NCBI GenBank assembly: GCA_021789565.1
Contig: JAJYJL010000298.1
Location: 1-8,129 of the forward strand
Source: Acidobacteriota bacterium
GTDB taxonomy: Bacteria > Acidobacteriota > Terriglobia > UBA7540
Direction of reading: 5' to 3'
Length of the DNA: 8,129 nucleotides
The position numbers and the translations under genes were made by a program. The notes beneath the pieces were generated by a model. That model worked only from the letters and a program-made list of their open reading frames with translations. It made no database searches and was not told where the DNA came from. Below are positions 1-6,393 of the stretch, one piece after another (the first letter of the stretch is position 1; every line of letters starts with the position of its first letter).

Positions 1-43
1 TGACCTGCCGCGAAATCAAATCCATTGAAAACAAAAATTGCGC

Positions 44-50
44 AAGGAGG
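44..50 (+). promoter_or_regulatory. Ribosome binding site of the GYD gene
   Basis: AAGGAGG lies six bases before the ATG at 57. It favours that ATG over the in-frame GTG at 54, which is too close to the site. No convincing promoter is visible in the 43 bases before it, and the window starts there. Confidence 0.75.
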
Positions 51-56
51 TGCGTG

Positions 57-442
57 ATGGCGCCTTACGTCGTCCTCAGCAGGTTTTCTCCGGAGGCATT
101 TCGTGATCCCGGAGATTTCAAGAAGCTCGCTGGCGCGGTTTCCTCAAAGATCAAGAGCGAGTGTCCCGGCATTCGCTGGAAAGAAAGTTTTGCAGCTCTG
201 GGGCGCTTTGATACGTTTAACGCCGTTGAATCGGACGATTCAAAACAGATCGAAAGGGCCGCCATGATCATCCGTGCCTACTCCATTCCAGCACGAAAAC
301 TCTTGCCGCCACACCGTGGAAGGAATTTCTTTCCTCGCTGCAGGCGTGTGGGCTGGCAAGCCTCTCGCATTCAGCGCCTCAGCGACAGCACGACATGAGT
401 TTCGCCAGCACCTATACGTGTGCAGGCGGAGTTCAGGTCTGA
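57..442 (+). CDS. GYD domain protein, reading frame broken by an apparent 1-base deletion
   Basis: Small soluble protein of the GYD family, compact alpha/beta proteins of largely unknown role. The N-terminus (MAPYVVLSRFSPEAF) gives the first strand, and GRFD near residues 49-52 is the Gly-aromatic-Asp signature that names the family, followed by the helix KQIERAAMIIRAY. In the starting frame the sequence becomes arginine- and proline-rich after residue 75 and stops at 396-398. The frame one base behind continues with STKTLAATPWKEFLSSL, which resembles the usual GYD C-terminal strand (a TETL/TKTL motif followed by a W/F-x-E-F stretch), and ends at TGA 440-442. Restoring one C in the CC at 283-284 joins both parts into 128 residues. 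The gene faces the ceramidase-like gene tail to tail with 31 bases between them. Family call fairly sure; whether the cell has the break is unknown. Confidence 0.72.
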
Positions 443-473
443 ATCTGAACCGCGCCGTGCGGGATTTGCGACC

Positions 474-2017
474 CTACTTCTCCTCAATCAATTTCACGAG
501 CGCGTTGGTCACAACTCCCGCGGCGTCCGGTCCGACGGAGTTAATTTCTCCGTACCAGCGATGGGGCCTGTCCTGTAGCCAGGGCGGCGCGTTGTCCCAT
601 TCCGCTCGGGGAATGATGTAGCCAATCTCATCATTGGCCAGCCCAAAGATGAATTGATACCGCGTTTTCAGATGAGCCCGGAGAGTCGGGTCAAACCGGG
701 CGTCTGGGAAGTCCGCGCCAGGATAACGAGTGATCCCGCCATTAACCAGTTCTGGGTAAATCTCTCCTGGCACCGTAGCAATTTCTGCAACTACCCGGCC
801 CTTGTCGAGGAACTGGATGTAGTCAACTTCCGACCGCAGGTCCTGCCCCATGGCATACTTCACGGCATTGAGTCCGCCAAGTTGCTTCTCAATCTCTGCC
901 GCTTCAGCCGGGTTCCCTCCCGTGAAACTTCCGATCAACTGTGTCAGGAATGAAATAGGTTTCGTCTCCACACGATTGTCCAGCTTGCCATGCGTATAGA
1001 CAGGCCTCGAAGAACCAAATACTCCCATACCTTCGTCGAGACGAAACAGCTCGTTACTCAAGGGAATGTCAATCACAGACTTCCTGATCACCATCTGATC
1101 CACATCAACGCTCTGTCCGTCCCGGCGCAGGGCGCGAACTGCAATCTTCCCGATAGTATCTCCCGCCAGTTTCGCCTTCTCCCAAGTTCCGTCTTTCGCC
1201 ACATGGCCGGTCTGCGGGTCGAGTAGCGATACCTGGTTCCCAAGCGTTGAGAGCAACCCGCCAATCGAGCCATTCATGAAAACCGCCGTGCCGCCTTCAT
1301 GCTCTTCGACGTAGTGGCAAAGCCAATGTGGATAGTCCGCAGTGATCAGTGTGTTTTTGCTGTCCAGCGTTTCAGGATGGTCGCTCCAGTTGACCAGCGT
1401 TGCGATGGGTCGCCGGCTGGAACAGAAACGAAGCGCATGGCAAACAGATATGGGTCTTTCACGTAGGGTGGCCGGCTGTCATCCTGCAACAATCCCAGCA
1501 GTGGCGAATCATCTCGGGCAAAAGTCACGCGGGCGTCCTGCATGCCTTTGACGGCGCGGACGGCCGTGTCCGCAAGGCGGTTGACGACCGAATTGAGATA
1601 CTTCACATCCACACCCGTTTTGAGGGGCGCCGGCCCCCACAAACCCAGCGTGTCGGGCCCTTCGTGATCGTGCGTGGATGCCACAATCACCTGCGTTACG
1701 TTCGGCAATTGGGCCTCAACTTTTGAGCGCACCTTCAGCACATCCGGTTGAAAAAGACCAATCAAGTCCGCCGCGCACACGACTAGCGTCTTCCCGCCGG
1801 CCTCAATCGCAAGGCAGCGCGCATAGAGATTGTCGTGAATGCCGGTTGCCACACGATTGGACCCAAAGCCGGCCATGAAGACATTCGCGGCATGGACATC
1901 GGGGGTTATCGAAGTCTTAGCCGCACCCGCGCGCAATGCAAATCCATTCGGGCTGCATAACAATGCCGCGACCCACACAATTAAGGCCGTTTGCCTAAGC
2001 CGATGACATGAAATCAT
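474..2017 (-). CDS. Secreted neutral/alkaline ceramidase-like hydrolase, frame broken by an apparent 1-base deletion
   Basis: Resembles the N-terminal catalytic domain of neutral/alkaline non-lysosomal ceramidases, zinc amidases that split N-acyl bonds. The ATG at 2017 has GGGAGGAG upstream (AGGAG at 2026-2030, spacer 8). It begins a signal peptide (hydrophobic residues about 10-22, probable cleavage after GFA at 25-27), so the product is exported. In the first frame ASTHDHEGP (114-121) matches the first zinc-ligand region, but that frame stops near 1346. The frame one base away continues with ATLVNWSDHPETL (second zinc His, about 214), FMNGSIGG (about 247-254), VPGE (probable ligand Glu, about 419) and GLANDEIGYII (probable ligand Tyr, about 467). 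Restoring one base at 1407-1409 gives one 514-residue protein. That is shorter than classical ceramidases, which carry an extra C-terminal domain, so the substrate may not be ceramide. It lies 73 bases after the amidohydrolase and is probably co-transcribed. Confidence 0.8.
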
Positions 2018-2090
2018 GGCTGTCACTCCTCCCTCTGTATCGCACCGGAAAACCGAATTCACACAATCGGCGAGCCATCTCACTGCCCTT

Positions 2091-3416
2091 CTACCTGCGT
2101 GGATAATCGTCGGCTGTGGACGGCATACTCGAACCAAGCCTGGGTGGTGTGAAATATTGCTTGCGCGCCTTCCTCCAATCCACCATGCTCAATCCCGAAG
2201 GATCAAATAGAATCTTCCCAGCCCGCACCGTCATCCGCGCGATCAACTTCACCTTGCCATCCATCCGCGCGTTGCCGTTGTCCGTGTAGCTATACTCCCC
2301 TTCGAGTTTCTCAAGCACGGCAATATCCGCTTCCCGCCCCACCGAAAGCGTACCCAGGTCAGGCCGGTTGATCTCACGCGCCGGGTTCAGAGTCGAGCGC
2401 CGAATCAGATCCTGCAGCGGCATCCCCATGGCCAGAAACTTTGACATCACATTTGTCATGTTCTGGGCAGGCCCAATCATACCCCTTGAGTGCAAATCCG
2501 TCGAAATCGAATCCGGCGCGAAGCCCTGCTCCACTGCCGGCACCGCGTTCCGGAACCAGAAGCTCCCCGCGCCATGGCCCACGTCAAAAATCACTCCCCG
2601 CTCGCGAGCCTTCCACAGAATGGGGTTGACGCGGCCGTTCGGCAGGATAATTGGAAATTGCTGCGCAAAGATATGGGTGTGGATGTCGCCCGGCCGCATT
2701 TTTTTCAAAATCAGCTCGGCATAGGAACGCTGCGGTGGCCTCGGCCAGAAATCCACCATCATCGGGACCTTCGACAGCCGACCGCATTCAAGCGCCCTGT
2801 CCAGCGCCGCCCAGGGCCGGTGCCCCGAATCCCACGGTTTGTCGGTCCAGTAATGGGCAGTCTTAACTCCCACGATCACGTCCCTGTGTTTCTCAATTGT
2901 TTCTGCACACAACTGCGGGTCCATCTGATCGACCGTCTGCTCCAGGCCGCCGTTCATTCCGTTGGCCACAATGTTTAGAAAAGCCAGCACGCGAATACTG
3001 GACCGGTCCATCACCATCTGCTTTTGGCGGAGGAAAGTCTCGGCGCCGGCGCTCCCGGTGTCCACCACCGTCGTCACCCCGGAGGTCAGCATCAGGTCGG
3101 CAGGCACCCCGAACGGCGGTGTATGAAACCGGCCACTCGACGAATACCAGTCGTCCGGCACGCCGCCATAGCCGATATGGACGTGGATGTCTACCAGCCC
3201 CGGCGTTACGAGAAGTCCAGTGACCCACACAATTTTTCGGGCGCGAGCGGGCGCGATGTCCGGCTCGACCGCGGCAATTCTTCCGCCCGTAATGGCCACA
3301 TCCATTTTTCGGTCAAGATGATTAGCCGGGTCAATGATATGGCCTCCCTTCAGCAACAAATCGTACTGCGGCTTCGAGGACGGCGCTTTTGCTTTCACTC
3401 CAGATGGTTTGGTCAT
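2091..3416 (-). CDS. Metal-dependent amidohydrolase, EF_0837/Atu3266-like (amidohydrolase/deacetylase family)
   Basis: Cytoplasmic amidohydrolase-superfamily enzyme of 441 residues. DLLLKGGHIIDPANHLD (19-35) is the N-terminal beta-sandwich strand. DIHVH gives metal ligands His78 and His80, VGVK gives Lys185 (normally carboxylated, bridging two metals), DIHTH gives His246/His248, FDVGHGAGSF gives His281, and STDLH gives the catalytic Asp307. NPAREI (344-349) and GREADIAVL (360-368) are the typical C-terminal return of the sandwich. All expected catalytic residues are present. The frame is open back to 3659, but ATG 3416 is preferred: AGGAG lies five bases upstream and the further 81 residues lack family features. 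No signal peptide. Family members cleave acyl-ester or acyl-amide bonds in small molecules (Atu3266 acts on acetyl-(R)-mandelate), but the substrate here cannot be predicted. First gene of a pair with the ceramidase-like gene. Confidence 0.88.
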   Translation of the reverse strand: MTKPSGVKAKAPSSKPQYDLLLKGGHIIDPANHLDRKMDVAITGGRIAAVEPDIAPARARKIVWVTGLLVTPGLVDIHVHIGYGGVPDDWYSSSGRFHTPPFGVPADLMLTSGVTTVVDTGSAGAETFLRQKQMVMDRSSIRVLAFLNIVANGMNGGLEQTVDQMDPQLCAETIEKHRDVIVGVKTAHYWTDKPWDSGHRPWAALDRALECGRLSKVPMMVDFWPRPPQRSYAELILKKMRPGDIHTHIFAQQFPIILPNGRVNPILWKARERGVIFDVGHGAGSFWFRNAVPAVEQGFAPDSISTDLHSRGMIGPAQNMTNVMSKFLAMGMPLQDLIRRSTLNPAREINRPDLGTLSVGREADIAVLEKLEGEYSYTDNGNARMDGKVKLIARMTVRAGKILFDPSGLSMVDWRKARKQYFTPPRLGSSMPSTADDYPRR

Positions 3417-3421
3417 CCAAT

Positions 3422-3426
3422 CTCCT
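3422..3426 (-). promoter_or_regulatory. Ribosome binding site deciding the amidohydrolase start
   Basis: Read on the minus strand this is AGGAG, five bases before the ATG at 3416. It is the reason for choosing that start over the long open extension to 3659. The same string CAGGAGATT precedes the kinase gene start at 6341. Confidence 0.6.
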
Positions 3427-3770
3427 GATACAACATTTAAAACTAGGGCCCGAGCTTCCCGCCAGGCTGAGGGCAAACCGGTCACGCAGCCTTGATTGCA
3501 TGACCTTCTGTCTGGTGTGCCAAGGCCCAATATACTAAGAAACAATGAGAACCCACGCTTATAAATTGCACTGACACTGTTGAGGAAATGGCAATGCACG
3601 GCAGGTGGTCCCGTTGGCGCGCTGGACCGCAACTCTGGGCTGCGCTGCCAGGCCTCCATGACAGCAGGTTGCGGGCGGCAGTAGGTCAGATTTCCCCACA
3701 GCAGGTATTTTTTGCATAGGAGTCTCCAATCTTTGCCTTTGTTTTCAATTATTTAAGGTTGGAACTTTAC

Positions 3771-3800
3771 TTGCTAGTACTGTTGCTGAAAGAATATACA
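3771..3800 (+). promoter_or_regulatory. Candidate sigma-70-type promoter for the orphan membrane protein gene
   Basis: TTGCTA at 3771-3776 and TATACA at 3795-3800 each match four of six positions of the -35 and -10 consensus and are 18 bases apart, within an AT-rich patch. Transcription would start near 3807, right at the first stem of the predicted leader. Such matches arise often by chance. Confidence 0.25.
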
Positions 3801-3805
3801 CCGCC

Positions 3806-3916
3806 CTTGGGAAGAGGGAGGGAACGATTGCCTCTTTGCAAGTGTTTCGAGTTTGTGGCGTCGAAAAGCCCAAGTGGATGCGGGACGGCCTCGGATAAGT
3901 CCAGGTAACCCCCGCA
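3806..3916 (+). promoter_or_regulatory. Candidate structured 5' leader, class unknown
   Basis: Non-crossing complementary segments are visible. P1 is CTTGGG 3806-3811 with CCCAAG 3869-3874. Inside it, P2 is AAGAGG 3812-3817 with CCTCTT 3831-3836, and P3 is TTTCGA 3845-3850 with TCGAAA 3861-3866. Together these give a three-way junction. Downstream, P4 is TGCGGG 3879-3884 with CCCGCA 3911-3916. It encloses P5, CCT+GGA (3889-3891, 3893-3895) with TCC+AGG (3900-3905), which has one bulged C and the loop TAAG. CCTC at 3889-3892 could alternatively pair with GAGG of the ribosome binding site at 3928-3931. It does not match the riboswitch consensus sequences I can recall, including c-di-GMP-I and cobalamin. 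Confidence 0.3.
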
Positions 3917-3926
3917 GGAGACCCTC

Positions 3927-3931
3927 GGAGG
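3927..3931 (+). promoter_or_regulatory. Ribosome binding site of the orphan membrane protein gene
   Basis: GGAGG lies eight bases before the ATG at 3940. It selects this start over the upstream in-frame start at 3853, whose 29 extra residues would be arginine- and proline-rich and would overlap the predicted leader. Confidence 0.7.
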
Positions 3932-3939
3932 CAAATTCC

Positions 3940-4428
3940 ATGCGTTACACCTATTCTGTTATTAATGATCTTTACGGGACAGAGAGTATCCGGCCGCAAC
4001 CTGAGCGTCAGGGTTCTTTAGGTCTGTTTGTTTTACTGGCGCTAGTTGGAATATTCCTTTATGAGTCGGTCCATCCAGTGATGCGCCTGCAAAGTGAACC
4101 GCCTCCTTATTTTCTGAAAGGCAAGGCGACCCGCCGCGCGGTAAGGTCCGGATATCAGGAAAACGTTGCACGGTCCTATTGGAACGTGGCAGCCGGCTCC
4201 GTAGCAGAAAGGTATTCATACGGGCAGTTACTTCCCAGCAACCCCCCGGAAGATTTTACAATTTCCACGGGCCAGGACGATGCCAGCCGCGACGTGTACT
4301 GGCAACGGCTCCGGGGACTGTGGAACCAGCCCGAGGTTTGGGTAAGGTCATACCAGGTGGACACGGCCTGGGTCAACAACGTAGTGGACAATTTAGGTAA
4401 GGTTGTCCACGATTACATTAATAGCTAA
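3940..4428 (+). CDS. Unrecognised single-pass membrane protein (162 residues)
   Basis: I do not recognise this family. The N-terminal segment of about 26 residues (MRYTYSVINDLYGTESIRPQ...) is polar. Next is one hydrophobic helix, about 27-44 (LGLFVLLALVGIFLYESV), followed by a proline-rich linker (SEPPPYF) and a soluble part of about 100 residues. The soluble part is rich in Trp and Tyr, with two similar-looking elements: YWNVAAGSVAERYSYGQLLPSNPP (80-103, shown in part) and VYWQRLRGLWNQPEVW (119-134). There are no cysteines and no catalytic motif. Charges do not settle the orientation. Start choice rests on the ribosome binding site at 3927. It stands alone on the plus strand between two minus-strand units and follows a potentially structured leader. 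The clean start, regular codon structure and TM-plus-domain design argue that it is a real gene. Confidence 0.7.
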   Translation: MRYTYSVINDLYGTESIRPQPERQGSLGLFVLLALVGIFLYESVHPVMRLQSEPPPYFLKGKATRRAVRSGYQENVARSYWNVAAGSVAERYSYGQLLPSNPPEDFTISTGQDDASRDVYWQRLRGLWNQPEVWVRSYQVDTAWVNNVVDNLGKVVHDYINS

Positions 4429-4796
4429 GCTGTACCCTTGAGTCCGGCCTTAAACGGCGTGCTTCTCGCTCAGGATGTCTGCCTTCAGTCTGGCGTGATG
4501 AGACAGGCATTGGGGCGCGTTGGCACTTTTAAAGGGCGTAACCCATAGCCGGTTCTCCGTAACGATATGTACACCTGCAGTACTCTGATGCGCTCGTAGC
4601 TTGACTTCCTAGTGTCAAGAATCCCTCAGATGAAGGGCTTGTTCTGGCGGGAAGGCCGACCTGCGCTGAGGCCCGGTACTGTGCCGCGAGCCTGTTGGGT
4701 AAATGGGCCCCTCCCAATCTTCTCCCAAACCGAGGAGAATTTGAGGCCCCGTCGAAACGGGCACCCTGCATTCGCAAGCTCGACTGGAGAGGGCTC
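4429..4796. other. Gene-free stretch between the orphan gene and the RHS remnant
   Basis: The open frames on either strand show no family features, and neither neighbour continues into this stretch. A perfect six-base inverted repeat, CTTGAC/GTCAAG with an eight-base loop, lies at 4600-4619, and a five-base stem with loop CGAA at about 4749-4762. Neither has a T-run, so neither is a convincing terminator. It may be decayed downstream sequence of the RHS fragment, but I cannot show this. Confidence 0.5.
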
Positions 4797-5257
4797 AGGG
4801 TCAGGTCTTATCCACCGGCCCAGGCTGCGCGTATAATCCCGGAACGGCGTGGGATAAAGCCTTGCATCCTGAAGTTGCTGCATGCTGGCAAAGTGCCTGA
4901 CATTCGCGAGCCATGCCCAATTTCAACCCTGCACCCACGGGTGGAAGAGCTCATCCTGAAGTTCCGCTCCGGTGTGATCGGTTACCGCCATCGCTGTCCC
5001 CAGGTTGTTGGTGTGCTGAAAGAGCATGATCGAGCCGTACTGAATCAGGGTGTGTCTTCGTATAGGAACGTTCTGGCCGAACCAGGTTGCCTCGCCAGAG
5101 CTGTAGATGCCCAATTCCTCGACACTCGGGCCGAACGGGTAATGGGACCTATACGAGCTGCTCGGCAAGTAGCGCTCCCCCCGCGGCCCAGAGAGTTGTA
5201 ACTGTATTTCGCCCTCGATCCCCCGTCCACCGACACCCTCCGCCCCATGGCACACAA
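4797..5257 (-). pseudogene. Decayed C-terminal fragment of an RHS/YD-repeat protein (RHS core)
   Basis: RHS proteins are large surface or secreted proteins, often polymorphic toxins, ending in a conserved core. Read on the minus strand, GRRVSVDGG...KYSYNSLGR (about 5246-5180) resembles YD repeats. After a shift of one base at the six-C run 5177-5182, a second frame gives SVEELGIYSSGEATWFGQNV, then LFQHTNNLGTAMAVTDHTG and DELFHPWVQ, matching the core pattern (xHTDxLGSxxxVTDxxG, then FYPWGQ). An in-frame TGA at 4925-4923 interrupts it, but the same frame continues with HFASMQQ and LYPTPFRDYTRSLGRWIRPDP, the usual end of the core (YxxxLGRWxSPDP). Similarity ends at about 4797, before the expected NPQSLNRY segment. 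Most of the N-terminal part is absent: a stop lies just upstream of 5257 and no repeats occur before it. A short, broken relic just downstream of the kinase gene. Confidence 0.72.
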
Positions 5258-5396
5258 ATGAGGTTAAGCAAGAAAACCTTCACCATAATGGGAGCCAATC
5301 CGTCCCTTCCTGCAGGTTTGTTTCTCAAAAGACCATGGGGGGCGCGTCGCGCTAATCCGCATATGCGACAACAACCGCGCAGCATGATGAACCCGT

Positions 5397-6341
5397 TTAA
5401 CCTCCGATTGTCTCGTGGAGCTGTCCCTTAATTCCTCCGTACTGGCTCAAGCTTGCGACAGCGCAGCGATTTGCCAGCGCGAGACAGGCCTTGACGTCTT
5501 GTCCCAATAACCAGGCACGGATGAAACCGGCGTCAAAATTGTCTCCGGCGCCTACACTATCAGCAACCGTTGGGGGAGCAGGCCTCTCGCAACCGGAATC
5601 GGCCTGAAGCACATCCCTACCCTTGAAGGCGATTGCACCTTTAGGCCCGCACTTAACAACCACCAGCGGACCATACTTCGCTAGCTCAATTCCAGCCCGC
5701 CACACGTCAGAACAACCAGATACAGCCGTTGCCTCGGCCTCATTAGGGAGGAAAACGTCAACAAACGGCAGCAACTCTTTCAAACCCTGCCAGCGGTTGC
5801 TCGGGTCCCAGTTAGGGTCCAAAGAGACCGTCACTCCCCTCGATCGGCAACTTCTGACCCACTCAAACCAGAAATTCGTAAGCGACTGTAGCAGGAAGAA
5901 GCTTGTGATGTGCCAGTGTCCACAAGAGTCTAGCGTCGTTTCAGGAAGGTCATGGGGCTGCACGGCGTCAATGGTTCCTAAGTACGTCAGGATGGCCCGG
6001 TCATTGGGTTCACATAGGGCAACCCCCAATCCCGTCTTGAGGTTTCCACGCCGGTTGACCCGCGATATATCCACTCCCACGGTCCGCAATCTTTGAAGAG
6101 CATAATCTCCGAAAAGATCCTCGCCGATCCATCCGATGACTCCTGCACTGCCTCCCAACTTGGCGAATTGAGTTGCAAAAATGTTGGCGGACCCGCCGAG
6201 TTCCAGTTCGTACTCTTTGATCAGTTGCTCCACCTGATGGAACTGCGGCCGGACATTGCCACTCAATACTAAATCTACGCACATGTCTGATACCGTAAGG
6301 ACGTCGACACGGTTCTCCAAGGGTTCCGGGCGGGATGACAT
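5397..6341 (-). CDS. PfkB-family carbohydrate kinase
   Basis: Cytoplasmic sugar kinase of the ribokinase/PfkB family (314 residues, normal length), transferring phosphate from ATP to a sugar hydroxyl. GGSANIFATQFAKLGG (49-64) is the first PfkB signature, where GGxxxN binds the sugar. PNEAEA (199-204) carries the N-x-x-E motif tied to magnesium and phosphate. DSVGAGDNFDAGF (261-273) is the second signature, with the anion hole GAGD and catalytic base Asp267. Both signatures are intact, so it should be active. The closest general kinds are ribokinase, fructokinase and 2-keto-3-deoxygluconate kinase; the sequence does not let me choose. AGGAG (6353-6357) lies 11 bases before the ATG, slightly far. 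The gene starts 52 bases after the glycosidase stop on the same strand, so they probably share a transcript. Confidence 0.88.
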   Translation of the reverse strand: MSSRPEPLENRVDVLTVSDMCVDLVLSGNVRPQFHQVEQLIKEYELELGGSANIFATQFAKLGGSAGVIGWIGEDLFGDYALQRLRTVGVDISRVNRRGNLKTGLGVALCEPNDRAILTYLGTIDAVQPHDLPETTLDSCGHWHITSFFLLQSLTNFWFEWVRSCRSRGVTVSLDPNWDPSNRWQGLKELLPFVDVFLPNEAEATAVSGCSDVWRAGIELAKYGPLVVVKCGPKGAIAFKGRDVLQADSGCERPAPPTVADSVGAGDNFDAGFIRAWLLGQDVKACLALANRCAVASLSQYGGIKGQLHETIGG

Positions 6342-6393
6342 AGGTATCTAATCTCCTGAGAAGTTTACCGAGGTTGCTCAAAATCGTACGCTT

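Larger units (their letters stand above)
3417..3939. other. Divergent intergenic region
   Basis: This stretch of 523 bases separates the minus-strand amidohydrolase from the plus-strand membrane protein and should hold promoters for both. Open frames here have no recognisable features. The right half is AT-richer (about 3720-3800) and contains a weak promoter candidate, then a potentially folded leader. On the minus strand I see AT-rich patches (about 3525-3570) but no promoter I would call. Confidence 0.6.

Noticed and set aside
450..462. CCGC/GCGG hairpin between the two convergent genes as a terminator
   Set aside because: The stem is only four base pairs and no T-run follows on either strand.
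1395..1420. Programmed -1 ribosomal frameshift in the ceramidase-like gene
   Set aside because: No slippery heptamer of the X-XXY-YYZ type is seen at the site. The need for one extra base at a GGG run is better explained by an indel.
1955..2017. Lipoprotein signal in the ceramidase-like protein (Cys21)
   Set aside because: Residue -1 to the Cys is Leu, not Gly/Ala/Ser. A signal peptidase I site after GFA fits better.
3417..3659. N-terminal extension of the amidohydrolase frame by 81 residues
   Set aside because: The extension has no family features. A ribosome binding site lies five bases before ATG 3416, and the conserved domain starts about 18 residues after that Met.
3806..3916. c-di-GMP-I or cobalamin riboswitch in the leader
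   Set aside because: The conserved strings of these classes (such as GGGCAAACC or GCCACTG) are absent.
4600..4619. Inverted repeat as an insertion-sequence end or attachment site
   Set aside because: It is only six bases per arm, with no transposase or integrase nearby and no target-site duplication.
4695..5201. Plus-strand open frame of 168 codons
   Set aside because: It lies antisense to the RHS relic, which has recognisable motifs. The plus-strand translation has none, and no ribosome binding site precedes it.
5358..5367. CGCATATGCG palindrome as an operator
   Set aside because: It is a ten-base palindrome downstream of the kinase gene with no promoter beside it and no second copy noticed; chance is sufficient.
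5149..5385. Minus-strand open frame of 78 codons just after the kinase
   Set aside because: Its translation shows no domain or ribosome binding site, and it overlaps the recognised RHS segment in another frame.
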